Source: an uncultured Phycisphaerales bacterium | Lineage (GTDB): Bacteria; Planctomycetota; Phycisphaerae; Phycisphaerales; UBA1924 | NCBI GenBank assembly: GCA_937871415.1 | Contig: CALMQD010000470.1 | Coordinates: 1-6,918, forward strand | DNA: 6,918 bases | Reading direction: 5' to 3' | Shown here: in pieces, positions 1 through 6,205 of the stretch | How positions within the stretch are numbered: the first letter of the stretch is position 1 | How the letters are laid out: each line of letters opens with the position of its first letter | The notes under the pieces: model-generated | Databases searched by the model: none | What the model saw: only the letters and a program-made list of their open reading frames with translations | Told to the model about the DNA's origin: nothing | Position numbers and translations under genes: made by a program

Positions 1-83
1 ATCAGGCATCAGGCACCGGGCATTAGTGGGAGGCGGGGAAGAGGGCGGTCGGCAGTCGGCAGTCGGCATTCGGCATTCGGCGG
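1..83. repeat. Heptamer tandem repeats in intergenic DNA
   Basis: Bases 49-81 read as TCGGCAG twice, TCGGCAT twice, then a partial TCGGC, all in strict 7-bp register. Bases 1-14 are two copies of ATCAGGC, followed by a diverged ACCGGGC and then ATTAG, so the left end also has period 7. The two blocks share a GGCA(T) core and may be one decayed array. One forward frame stays open from base 1 to a TGA at 112-114, but it is short and low in complexity, so I do not call it a gene. The function is unknown. Slipped-strand expansion is the simplest origin. Confidence 0.75.
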
Positions 84-137
84 GCATGCCGGGTCTAGCC
101 GCGGCTGTGGCTGATCCCTTCTGAAGCGCATCGGCAC

Positions 138-143
138 TATGAT
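138..143 (+). promoter_or_regulatory. Possible -10 hexamer for fbaB
   Basis: TATGAT matches the sigma-70 TATAAT box at five of six positions and lies about 100 bases upstream of the fbaB start. No good -35 hexamer is found 16-19 bases upstream (the 17-bp position holds TCCCTT). If used, it would give a leader of roughly 90 nt that includes the hairpin at 162-183. This is a weak call. Confidence 0.25.
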
Positions 144-161
144 CTCTGCGACACCTTTGCT

Positions 162-183
162 CGCCGGGCTTTCGAGCCTGGCG
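162..183 (+). promoter_or_regulatory. Leader hairpin with UUCG loop upstream of fbaB
   Basis: CGCCGGGCT (162-170) pairs with AGCCTGGCG (175-183) over nine base pairs, one of them a G-U wobble, around a TTCG tetraloop. It lies 59 bases upstream of the fbaB ATG and is not followed by a T-run. It therefore looks more like a structured 5' leader or mRNA-stability element than an intrinsic terminator. It could instead be a degenerate terminator of a gene left of the window. Confidence 0.45.
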
Positions 184-230
184 GTGCGGAGTCGTCATGC
201 GTGGGAGTGAAAGTTGATCGGGGGGGCCGT

Positions 231-236
231 GGAGAG
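231..236 (+). promoter_or_regulatory. Ribosome binding site deciding the fbaB start
   Basis: GGAGAG sits six bases before the ATG at 243. An in-frame GTG at 201 would add 14 residues (beginning MGVKVDRGG) that fit no aldolase N-terminus, whereas translation from 243 begins [10 protein letters not shown], which aligns with the start of known FbaB proteins. Confidence 0.75.
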
Positions 237-242
237 TCGCCA

Positions 243-1349
243 ATGCCCGTGAACGTTGCGTCGCTGCTGGGTGCCGAAGGCCAGTCGCTTCTGAACTACG
301 AATCGAAGACGATCAGCAAGAGCCGGCTGCACCTGCCGGGCCCGGACTTCATCGACCGCGTGTTCAGCCAGACCGACCGCTCGCCGGTGGTGCTGCGGAA
401 CTTCCAGACGATCCTCAACACGGGGCGCCTGGCGGGGACGGGGTACGTGAGCATCCTGCCGGTGGACCAGGGGATCGAGCACTCGGCGGGCGCGAGTTTC
501 GCGCCGAACCCGGAGTACTTCGACCCCGAGAACATCGTGAAACTGGCGATCGAGGGCGGGTGCAACGCGGTGGCGAGCACGATCGGCGTGCTGGCGAGCG
601 TCAGCCGCAAGTACGCGCACAAGATCCCGTTCCTGGTGAAGTTCAACCACAACGAGATGCTGACGTACCCGAACACGTTCAGGCAGAGTTACTTCGGGAG
701 CATCCGGCAGTGCTACGAGATGGGCGCGGTGGCGGTGGGCGCGACGATTTACTTCGGCAGCGACACCAGCCGCGACGAGATCGCGTACGTGAGCGACATG
801 TTCGAGGAGGCGCACCAGTTGGGGATGGTGACGGTGCTGTGGTGCTACACGCGGAACAACGCGTTCAAGGTGAAAGGCGCCGACGGCAAGAGCACGGACT
901 ACCACGCCGCGGCGGACCTGACGGGGCAGGCCAACCACCTGGGCGCGACGATCAAGGCGGACATCATCAAGCAGAAGCTGCCCACGAACAACGGCGGGTA
1001 CGCGGCGCTCAACAGCGGCGGCTCGTCGTACGGCAAGTGGGACAAGCGCGTGTACACGGACTTGGCGGGGAGCGACGAGAACGGCAAGGGCGGGCACCCG
1101 ATCGACCTGTGCCGCTACCAGATTCTGAACAACTACATGGGTCGCGTGCCGCTGATCAACTCGGGCGGCGAGAGCAAGGGCGCGAGCGATACGCAGGAGG
1201 CGATCACGACGGCGGTGATCAACAAGCGCGCGGGCGGGATGGGGCTGATCTCGGGGCGCAAGGCGTTCCAGCGGCCGATGAAGGAAGGGGCGGCGCTCCT
1301 GCAGGCGATCCAGGACGTGTACCTGGACAAGAGCATCACGGTGGCGTGA
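243..1349 (+). CDS. fbaB: Class I fructose-bisphosphate aldolase (FbaB/DhnA type)
   Basis: This 368-aa cytoplasmic enzyme is predicted to cleave fructose 1,6-bisphosphate reversibly into dihydroxyacetone phosphate and glyceraldehyde 3-phosphate, in glycolysis and gluconeogenesis, by Schiff-base chemistry without metal. Visible family blocks are [17 protein letters not shown] (61-77, with Asp75), FLVKFNHNE (130-138), VGATIYFGS (165-173), DLTGQANHL (225-233) and the ADIIKQK segment (239-245), which should hold the Schiff-base lysine. The phosphate-binding loops are INSGG (305-309) and [13 protein letters not shown] (330-342). Near-collinear similarity to E. coli FbaB, recalled from memory at about 350 aa, makes the call firm. 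A region around residues 258-287, rich in Gly, Ser and Lys, appears longer than in E. coli. The gene stands alone, facing the minus-strand genes, with a hairpin 34 bases after the stop. Nothing links it functionally to its secreted neighbours. Confidence 0.96.
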   Translation: MPVNVASLLGAEGQSLLNYESKTISKSRLHLPGPDFIDRVFSQTDRSPVVLRNFQTILNTGRLAGTGYVSILPVDQGIEHSAGASFAPNPEYFDPENIVKLAIEGGCNAVASTIGVLASVSRKYAHKIPFLVKFNHNEMLTYPNTFRQSYFGSIRQCYEMGAVAVGATIYFGSDTSRDEIAYVSDMFEEAHQLGMVTVLWCYTRNNAFKVKGADGKSTDYHAAADLTGQANHLGATIKADIIKQKLPTNNGGYAALNSGGSSYGKWDKRVYTDLAGSDENGKGGHPIDLCRYQILNNYMGRVPLINSGGESKGASDTQEAITTAVINKRAGGMGLISGRKAFQRPMKEGAALLQAIQDVYLDKSITVA

Positions 1350-1383
1350 GCGGAAGCGGGACAGCGATCTTCATACCAGAGTC

Positions 1384-1409
1384 GAAGTCGGAAGCGGCCT
1401 TCCGACTTC
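1384..1409 (+). terminator. Terminator-like hairpin after fbaB
   Basis: GAAGTCGGAAG (1384-1394) is a perfect 11-bp inverted match to CTTCCGACTTC (1399-1409), with a CGGC loop. It starts 34 bases after the fbaB stop. The following bases are only moderately T-rich (CTATTTGTTTCATTG, about 15 bases further on), so this is not a canonical intrinsic terminator. It may instead act as a 3' stabilising stem or work with Rho. The rest of 1350-1623 holds no gene, only this stem and the opposing terminator at 1514-1552. Confidence 0.6.
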
Positions 1410-1513
1410 AACAGGCTTGCGCTATTTGTTTCATTGTGTGAGGGCGGCGAAGTTCGGCACGGAGTTCGAAGGCACGCCGCGCGGATGTCGCCTGCCGGGT
1501 CCATCGACGAATC

Positions 1514-1552
1514 GAGAAAGAAAAACCGCGGGCCCGTTGAGGAACCCGCGGT
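1514..1552 (-). terminator. Rho-independent terminator of the 448-aa protein gene
   Basis: Read on the minus strand, an 8-bp perfect stem (ACCGCGGG at 1525-1532 with CCCGCGGT at 1545-1552, 12-base loop) is followed directly by TTTTTCTTTCT. This is a standard intrinsic terminator, 71 bases past the stop at 1624. It faces the hairpin at 1384-1409, which separates the two convergent transcription units. Confidence 0.8.
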
Positions 1553-1623
1553 GCGAGCGGCGGCTGGGATGGGCGAGAGAACTTGGTAGACCGGGAAGGG
1601 GCGCAGGGGGAATTAGGGTGCGG

Positions 1624-2970
1624 TCAACCGTTGCAGTTGCCGAAGTCGTTGAACCACGCGTCGAGGAAGCCGAAGAGGTCGTCGACGAGGACCTCGGTGT
1701 CCTTGTTGAAGTCGGCGCTGGGCGAGCCATCGGTGGGCGCGGGGCCGTCGAACTGGGCGAACCAGGTGTCGAGGAAGGAGAAGAGGTCGCCGACGGTCAC
1801 GCCGGGGACGCCGTCGAAATCGGAGGGGCAGGCGACGACGCGCGGCGGGGGTTCGTTGTGGCCGGTGACGAAGACGAGGGCGGACTGGCTGAGCGTGGTG
1901 CCGCAGGCGTTGGTGATGCGCACCTGGTAGAGGCCCTCGGACCAGGAACTGACTTCCTCGATGGAGAGTTCGTCGGTATCGACGCCGCGGAACATGGGGC
2001 TGTCGACGAGGGGCTCGCCCTCGCGGAGCCACTGGTAGGCGGTGTCGAGGTCGTTGCCGTCGGCGCGGACGCGGAGGTTGACGGTGGCGCCGTCGGCGGC
2101 GGTGGCGCTGGCGGGCTGCTCCTGGATGATCGGGGCGAGGAACTCGCAGCTGGCCTGGGGCCCGGCGATGGAGGCGGTCATGACGTTGCCGAGCGATGCG
2201 CCGATCGAGTGCGTCTGGTTGAAGATGCCGCCGTTGAAGATGTCCTGGAAGTACTCGGCGGCGAAGACGACGCTCTGGTTCTCCTCGACCTCGACCAGGT
2301 CGGAGGTGTAGGAGACCGAGTCGCCGGGGGAGAGGTAGAAGGGCGCCGCGTCGATCTGCACGGCGGTGGTGACGACCGGGTTGTTGGTCATGAGCGCCTC
2401 GAGCGAGACGGGGCCGGTGGTGACCTGTGCGCGGCGCTTGACCCAGATGCCCTGGCTCGGGTCGTTGTTGGTGACGGTGCACATGACGCCCTCGCCGCCC
2501 AAGTCGGCGACGAGTTCGCCGGAGATGGAGGGCATGATGGGCTGGGTCGCGGGGGTTGAGCCGCCGCCGACGGGGTTGGGGACCTGGCCGTTGACGGTGG
2601 CGGGCGCGCCGTTGACCATCCAGCGGACGTGGATGACGTTGAAGGCGGAGAGTTGCGTGAGCGAGACGCCGAAGTGCTCGATGGTGCCGACAGGGGTCGG
2701 GTGGCTGGGGTTGCGGTAATCGATGATCGTGGAGGCGCCGGATTCGGAGAGCGTGATGGTCGGCGAGCCGTAGTTGCCGTTGTGGTAGGTGTGGATGACG
2801 TCTTCGGGGTGGATGCCCTCGATCTCGATCTCGAACTCGTTGCAGGGGGTGTCGCAGTGGTTGGTGCAGTCGAAGTTCGAGAGGCCACCGGTGATGGTGA
2901 AGCCCGACTGAGCCGCGGCGACGGCGGGGAGGGCGAGGAGCAATACCGGCACGAGTCTTCGCAGGAGCAT
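1624..2970 (-). CDS. Secreted Ig-like protein with C-terminal dockerin-like tag
   Basis: The 448-aa product has a clear signal peptide (residues 1-20, RR then a Leu/Val/Ala core, likely cleaved AAA|QS), so it should be exported. I do not recognise the region 21-270 as a known enzyme. It opens with a Cys-rich stretch (Cys35, 39 and 43 in NFDCTNHCDTPCNEFEIEIEG), the only dense Cys cluster outside the tag. Residues 275-370 look like an Ig-like domain: YQW at 312-314, SEGLYQV at 344-350, and Cys275 and Cys356. Residues 381-448 form the duplicated dockerin-like tag with DLFSFLDTWF and DLFGFLDAWF, closed by Cys381 and Cys446. The first calcium loop, DFDGVPGV, lacks an acidic or Asn residue at position 5. 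The ATG at 2970 is preferred over an upstream in-frame start at 3087 because it begins the signal peptide and has an AGGA eight bases before it. A secreted structural or binding role is inferred. Confidence 0.85.
   Translation of the reverse strand: MLLRRLVPVLLLALPAVAAAQSGFTITGGLSNFDCTNHCDTPCNEFEIEIEGIHPEDVIHTYHNGNYGSPTITLSESGASTIIDYRNPSHPTPVGTIEHFGVSLTQLSAFNVIHVRWMVNGAPATVNGQVPNPVGGGSTPATQPIMPSISGELVADLGGEGVMCTVTNNDPSQGIWVKRRAQVTTGPVSLEALMTNNPVVTTAVQIDAAPFYLSPGDSVSYTSDLVEVEENQSVVFAAEYFQDIFNGGIFNQTHSIGASLGNVMTASIAGPQASCEFLAPIIQEQPASATAADGATVNLRVRADGNDLDTAYQWLREGEPLVDSPMFRGVDTDELSIEEVSSWSEGLYQVRITNACGTTLSQSALVFVTGHNEPPPRVVACPSDFDGVPGVTVGDLFSFLDTWFAQFDGPAPTDGSPSADFNKDTEVLVDDLFGFLDAWFNDFGNCNG
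1651..1788 (-). repeat. Duplicated dockerin-like coding module (gene at 1624)
   Basis: Two 30-base copies, 1651-1680 and 1759-1788, lie 108 bases (36 codons) apart and encode the two DLFxFLDxWF helices. They are nearly identical to copies in the two other secreted-protein genes of the window, with GTCGAGGAAG and AAGAGGTC (plus-strand reading) shared by all six. Confidence 0.85.
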
Positions 2971-2978
2971 GGCGGGGT

Positions 2979-2982
2979 TCCT
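2979..2982 (-). promoter_or_regulatory. Ribosome binding site for the 448-aa protein
   Basis: On the minus strand AAAGGAAC precedes the ATG at 2970, with AGGA ending eight bases before it. It supports this start rather than the in-frame ATG at 3087, which would put 39 non-hydrophobic residues in front of the signal peptide. Confidence 0.6.
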
Positions 2983-3048
2983 TTGGTCGGCGTAGGTCTG
3001 GCACCGGGCGCCTTGCCCTGGCCAGACGATGTGCGCGTCGGTTGGAGG

Positions 3049-3064
3049 TGCAAGGCGGATGCCA
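3049..3064 (-). promoter_or_regulatory. Candidate sigma-54 (-24/-12) promoter
   Basis: The minus strand reads TGGCATCCGCCTTGCA. This matches the RpoN consensus TGGCAC-N5-TTGCA with the exact GG-to-GC spacing and one difference (T for C at the sixth base). The -12 base falls at 3050, which predicts a transcript start near 3038 and a leader of about 68 nt to the ATG at 2970. The site lies in non-coding DNA just downstream of a terminator-like hairpin, as expected for a separate promoter. No sigma-54 gene or activator is in the window, so use is inferred. Confidence 0.55.
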
Positions 3065-3068
3065 CGTG

Positions 3069-3102
3069 CACAAACACCCCGCCGCACGCGGCCGCGGGGG
3101 TG
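3069..3102 (-). terminator. Possible terminator after the HAF/Ig protein gene
   Basis: On the minus strand CACCCCCGC (3102-3094) pairs with GCGGGGTG (3082-3075), eight pairs with one bulged base and an 11-base loop, followed by TTTGTG. The T-run is short and the stem lies about 110 bases past the stop at 3210, so confidence is modest. A second weaker stem, CGCGTGA (3171-3177) with TCACGCG (3190-3196), lies closer to the stop but has no T-run. Confidence 0.4.
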
Positions 3103-3126
3103 CGCCGCGGCGGGCGGTCAGTGGTG

Positions 3127-3140
3127 GCCAGTGGACTGGC
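3127..3140. promoter_or_regulatory. Dyad, possible activator site upstream of the sigma-54 promoter
   Basis: GCCAGT-GG-ACTGGC is a perfect 6-bp inverted repeat with a 2-bp centre. Its centre is about 96 bases upstream of the transcript start predicted from the sigma-54 site, a typical distance for an enhancer-binding protein. It is flanked by direct GGTGGCC repeats (3123-3129, 3145-3151, 3156-3162). A regulatory role is inference only. Confidence 0.3.
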
Positions 3141-3209
3141 TGTGGGTGGCCGCCGGGTGGCCAAGCGGGGCGCGTGAGGCGCGCCCGGTTCACGCGGTCT
3201 GGTCGAGGG

Positions 3210-6071
3210 TCAGAAGCCGCAGACGTTGAACTCCATGAACCAGGCGTCGAGGAAGCCGAAGAGGTCGGCGACGCCGACGGCGCCGTTGTCGTCGAAGTCG
3301 GCGCTGGGTGGGGCCGGGATGCCGGAGGGGAACTGGGCGAACCAGGCGTCGAGGAAGGCGAAGAGGTCGGCGACGCCGACGGTGCCGTTGCAATCGAAGT
3401 CGGCGGAGCAGACGGTGATGGAGACGACGGCGGAGTTCGTGACGCCGCAGTCGCCGGTGATCTGGCAGTAGTACTGCCCGGCGTCCTGGGGCTTGAAGTT
3501 GCTGATGGTGAGGGTGGGAGATTGCGGGCCGGTGGCGATGGCGCCGCTGGGGAGCGTTCCGGCGGGGACCCCGGCGAAGATGGGGAATGCGGGGACGTAG
3601 CGCCACCACTGGTAAGTCACGGAGCCGTAGCCGCCGGGCGCGAGGGTGACGGCGAACTGCTTGGTGCCGTTCTTGCACACGACGCCGCCGACGGGCCCGG
3701 TCTGGATGACGGGCTGGCTGAGGAGCGTGAAGGTCCAATCGGGGCTGGCGGCGGGGGTGATGCCGCAGGGACCGGTGACGATGCAGCGGTAGGTGGTGAC
3801 GGTGTCGAAGAGGTCGAGGCCGTTGATAGTGAGGGTGGGAGACTGAGCGCCGGAGAATGTGCCGCCGTTGCCGGTGGGGCCGTTGGCGATGTTCTGGTAG
3901 CAGAGGATGCAGGGGCCGACGTATTTCTGCCACTGGTAGGTGCTGCCGGGTGGCGATGCGTAGACGGTCATGGAGGCGTCGCCGCCCTGGCAACCTTCGC
4001 CGCCGACGGGGCCGAAATCGATGGAGGCTTCGGGGGTTGGGGAGAGGAAAGCGTCGTTGCTGGCGACCGGACCGCCGCAGGGCCCGGTGACGACGCACCG
4101 GTAGTACTCGAAGTCGCCGGGATAGGCGCCGGCGATGGTGAGCGTGGGGGTGTTGGTGCCGCCGTAGGAGCCGCCGTTGCCGGTGGGTCCGTCGAAGATG
4201 TCGTTGTAGACGTTGAGGAAGAAGGGGTTTTTGCGCTGCCACTGGTAGGTGAAGGGGCCGCCGAGGGGCGTGGCGGTGACGGAGAACTGCGCGTCGTTGT
4301 CGCCGGGGCAGACGGAGGTGTCGGAGGGCTGCGCGAGGAAATCGGTGGTGGGGTTGATGGTGAGGAGGGCGTTGTTGGAGACGATCTGGCCGCTGGCGCC
4401 GCAGCCGAGGATGGAGAAGACGCAGCGGTAGCGGGTGCCGTCGGCGGGCTGGACATTGAGGATGGAGAAGGTGGAGGTGCCGGTGCCGTTGTAGGTGCTG
4501 CCGTTGCCGGTGGGACCGTCGAAGATGTCGGCGTAGATGTTCGGGGGCGTGACGAGTTTCTGCCAGCGGTAGACGACGCTGCTGGGCGGGACGTTGGAGG
4601 TGGGCACGGAGAAGAGGAACGGGTTCTGGCCGACGCAGGCGCTGGTGGGGGTGGGCTGGATGTTCTGGCCGAGCACGCCGGGGCCGGCGAAGAAGAGCGG
4701 CGCGGAGACCACTTCGCACGCGCCCTGGGCGCTGATGCCGACCTGGTAGTTGCCGGCGTCGCCGGGCTGCATGTTGGTGATGGTGAGCTGGTTGCTGTTG
4801 TAGTTCGAGATCGTGGAGCCGCTGGGCTGCAGTCCGGGGGCGAGGAGTACGCCGTCTTTCCACCAGCGCCACGAGGGCATGGTGAAGATCTGGTAGGAGA
4901 AGTTGATATCGAAGACGGCGTTGCCGCCGACGCACCCGCTGCTGCCGAAGAGGGCGAGCGGGCTGTTGAGGTTGGCGCAGGGGAGGTTGCGGACGACCCA
5001 TCCGACGGCGTTGCCGTTGTAGATGCCGTGGCCGCACATGGCGGAGCCGTCGGCGCTGATGCCGGTGGCGTCGGTGATCTGCAAGCCGGTGAGATTGACG
5101 GCGCGGAGTTGGAGGTGTTCGCTGAGAAGTCGCGTGCCGAGGGCGGGGGTCCAGACGAAGGCGGTGAAACCGGCGACGTTGTCGACGACCTGACCGATGA
5201 TGACGGTGCCGTCGCCGTTGACGGCGCGCGGGCGGAGGGCGGTGCAGCCGTTGGGCGTCTGGGGGAGCGCGACCATGCCGGTGGCGGGGGTCCAGCGGTA
5301 GCCGAACTCGCCGAGGCCGTTGTTGTAGCGGCCGGTGATGACCGAGCCGTCGGTGTTGACGGCTTCGCCGAGGGCCCAGACCTGGCCGGGGAGCGAGCCG
5401 AGGTCGACCATGCCGCCGGGGCTGGTCCACTTGAAGGCGCGCGAGCCGCTGCTGCCGACGACGGTTGTGCCGTCGCCGCTGACGGCCGCGGCGCCGGAGG
5501 AGGACTGACTGGGCAGCACGGGGAGCGCGAGGGACGAGCCGGGCGAGGAGGCGTTCCAGATGAAGGCGCGAGCGCCGCTCCCGCTGCCGCTGGTGCCGAC
5601 GACGATGTTGCCGTTCTGGCTGATGCCGTAGGCAAGGTTGAAGTTCGAAGGCGAGGTTCCCGCGGCGACGGGGATGAGTTGATAGCCGCCGGAGTTGGTC
5701 CAGCGGAAGGCGCGCGAACTGCCGGAGTCGCCGTAGCCGGCAAGGATCGTGCCGGAAGCGTCGATGGCCTGCGCGTAGGAGTTGAACGTGCCGCCGGGGA
5801 GGAGGCCCATGGACTGGGAGTTGGTGAGGTTGGTCCAGCGGAGGGCGATGTCCTGGCTGCTGCTGTTGTCGGCGTAGCCGGCCGCGGCGGTGCCGTTGGC
5901 GTTCACGCCGTAGACGCGCGCGAGCGAACCGCCGCTGCCCGCGGGGGGGCTGACGATGGCGAGTGTCTGCGCGGAACTGGGCGCGGCAGCGAGGCTGAAC
6001 GCGAGTGTGAACGCGGCGAGACGGAGAGCGACCGGCAGGGCCCGGGCGCAATGATGGATGGGCGTGCGCAT
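3210..6071 (-). CDS. Secreted HAF-repeat and Ig-like multidomain protein with dockerin-like tag
   Basis: The 953-aa product has a signal peptide (1-35, with a hydrophobic core ALPVALRLAAFTLAFSLAAA and likely cleavage near SSAQ). Residues 50-364 hold seven HAF-type extracellular repeats, roughly at 50, 97, 146, 194, 234, 281 and 335. Each has a pattern like A(V/I)(S/N)xDGxxxxG...AFxWT. Seven such units would suit a seven-bladed beta-propeller, but that is inference. Residues 365-888 contain about five Ig-like domains, each with a (Y)xW core and, later, a DxxxYxC-like strand; the middle three share GPTGNGG. Residues 888-953 are the duplicated dockerin-like tag, with loops DFDCNGTVGVAD and DFDDNGAVGVAD, and Cys951 third from the end. 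The role is probably extracellular, in adhesion or in display of binding domains. No catalytic motif is seen. The ATG at 6071 is the only start upstream of the signal peptide; its Shine-Dalgarno is weak. The gene starts 133 bases after the dehydrogenase-like gene stops, so cotranscription is possible. Confidence 0.88.
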   Translation of the reverse strand: MRTPIHHCARALPVALRLAAFTLAFSLAAAPSSAQTLAIVSPPAGSGGSLARVYGVNANGTAAAGYADNSSSQDIALRWTNLTNSQSMGLLPGGTFNSYAQAIDASGTILAGYGDSGSSRAFRWTNSGGYQLIPVAAGTSPSNFNLAYGISQNGNIVVGTSGSGSGARAFIWNASSPGSSLALPVLPSQSSSGAAAVSGDGTTVVGSSGSRAFKWTSPGGMVDLGSLPGQVWALGEAVNTDGSVITGRYNNGLGEFGYRWTPATGMVALPQTPNGCTALRPRAVNGDGTVIIGQVVDNVAGFTAFVWTPALGTRLLSEHLQLRAVNLTGLQITDATGISADGSAMCGHGIYNGNAVGWVVRNLPCANLNSPLALFGSSGCVGGNAVFDINFSYQIFTMPSWRWWKDGVLLAPGLQPSGSTISNYNSNQLTITNMQPGDAGNYQVGISAQGACEVVSAPLFFAGPGVLGQNIQPTPTSACVGQNPFLFSVPTSNVPPSSVVYRWQKLVTPPNIYADIFDGPTGNGSTYNGTGTSTFSILNVQPADGTRYRCVFSILGCGASGQIVSNNALLTINPTTDFLAQPSDTSVCPGDNDAQFSVTATPLGGPFTYQWQRKNPFFLNVYNDIFDGPTGNGGSYGGTNTPTLTIAGAYPGDFEYYRCVVTGPCGGPVASNDAFLSPTPEASIDFGPVGGEGCQGGDASMTVYASPPGSTYQWQKYVGPCILCYQNIANGPTGNGGTFSGAQSPTLTINGLDLFDTVTTYRCIVTGPCGITPAASPDWTFTLLSQPVIQTGPVGGVVCKNGTKQFAVTLAPGGYGSVTYQWWRYVPAFPIFAGVPAGTLPSGAIATGPQSPTLTISNFKPQDAGQYYCQITGDCGVTNSAVVSITVCSADFDCNGTVGVADLFAFLDAWFAQFPSGIPAPPSADFDDNGAVGVADLFGFLDAWFMEFNVCGF
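3237..3368 (-). repeat. Duplicated dockerin-like coding module (gene at 3210)
   Basis: Two 30-base copies at 3237-3266 and 3339-3368, 102 bases (34 codons) apart, encode DLFGFLDAWF and DLFAFLDAWF. This pair has the best-conserved calcium loops of the three genes, with D, D, N and D at loop positions 1, 3, 5 and 12 in both. Confidence 0.88.
3825..4526 (-). repeat. Repeated GPTGNGG segments in three Ig-like domains
   Basis: Three 22-codon segments, at 4461-4526, 4134-4199 and 3825-3890, encode I(F/A)(D/N)GPTGNGG-type loops followed by a (T/S)xT(L/F)(T/S)I strand. They are 109 and 103 codons apart, one per Ig-like domain, and the DNA is also nearly identical across the GPTGNG codons. The fifth Ig domain keeps only the trailing SPTLTI. 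This points to duplication of whole Ig units within the gene. Confidence 0.75.
4980..5924 (-). repeat. Seven HAF-type extracellular repeats
   Basis: This span encodes residues 50-364 of the 953-aa protein. The unit is about 40-50 residues and carries a Gly-rich turn with a DG or NG pair, a short VVG/ILAG strand, then an AFRWT, AFKWT, YRWT or AFVWT strand. Representative units are SYAQAIDASGTILAGYGD with AFRWT, and AVSGDGTTVVGSSGS with AFKWT. The first and last units are the most diverged (ALRWT and GWVVR). Confidence 0.75.
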
Positions 6072-6092
6072 GCACCCAATCTACCACACGTC

Positions 6093-6205
6093 CGGGTTTT
6101 CCATGACGGAATTCGATCAACGAGGCTGATCGGACGACGATGGCCGCCGGGTTTTGGAACCTGTTGGGTCGGTTGGAGCTTGGCCCACGCGGCGGTACGG
6201 GTTTT
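6093..6205 (-). repeat. Three AAAACCCG boxes in the gap before the HAF/Ig gene
   Basis: On the minus strand AAAACCCG occurs at 6198-6205, 6148-6155 and 6093-6100. The spacings are 50 and 55 bases, close to five helical turns. The first copy overlaps the stop codon of the upstream gene. An operator array is possible. No convincing promoter was found in the gap. Confidence 0.4.
6114..6132. promoter_or_regulatory. Small dyad upstream of the HAF/Ig gene
   Basis: CGATCA (6114-6119) and TGATCG (6127-6132) form a 6-bp inverted repeat with a 7-base spacer, 43-61 bases upstream of the ATG at 6071. Read on the minus strand it has no T-run after it, so it is more likely a protein-binding site or leader stem than a terminator. 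It could be chance. Confidence 0.25.

Noticed and set aside
201..242. GTG start at 201 for the aldolase
   Set aside because: The added 14 residues have no family counterpart, and the ATG at 243 has a good GGAG at proper spacing.
195..1097. A 300-codon minus-strand open frame opposite fbaB
   Set aside because: Its composition is Arg/Val/His-rich and it has no recognisable motif, while the plus strand encodes an aldolase with all family blocks.
1381..1391. GTCGAAGTCGG in the fbaB terminator stem matching the DNA for ADFD in the tags
   Set aside because: The match is only 11 bases and ends at the stem. It is best explained by chance in GC-rich DNA rather than a relic of a tag gene.
2971..3087. 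ATG at 3087 as start of the 448-aa protein
   Set aside because: It would place 39 residues ahead of a textbook signal peptide and would lie upstream of the predicted transcript start at about 3038.
3190..6120. A 976-codon minus-strand open frame overlapping the HAF/Ig gene in another frame
   Set aside because: Its translation is almost entirely Arg, Pro, His, Leu and Gln, typical of a shifted GC-rich frame, with no domain motif.
6072..6204. Search for a terminator of the dehydrogenase-like gene
   Set aside because: Only very short stems, such as CGGG with CCCG around the stop codon, were found and none has a T-run. No terminator is called, which leaves readthrough into the HAF/Ig gene possible.
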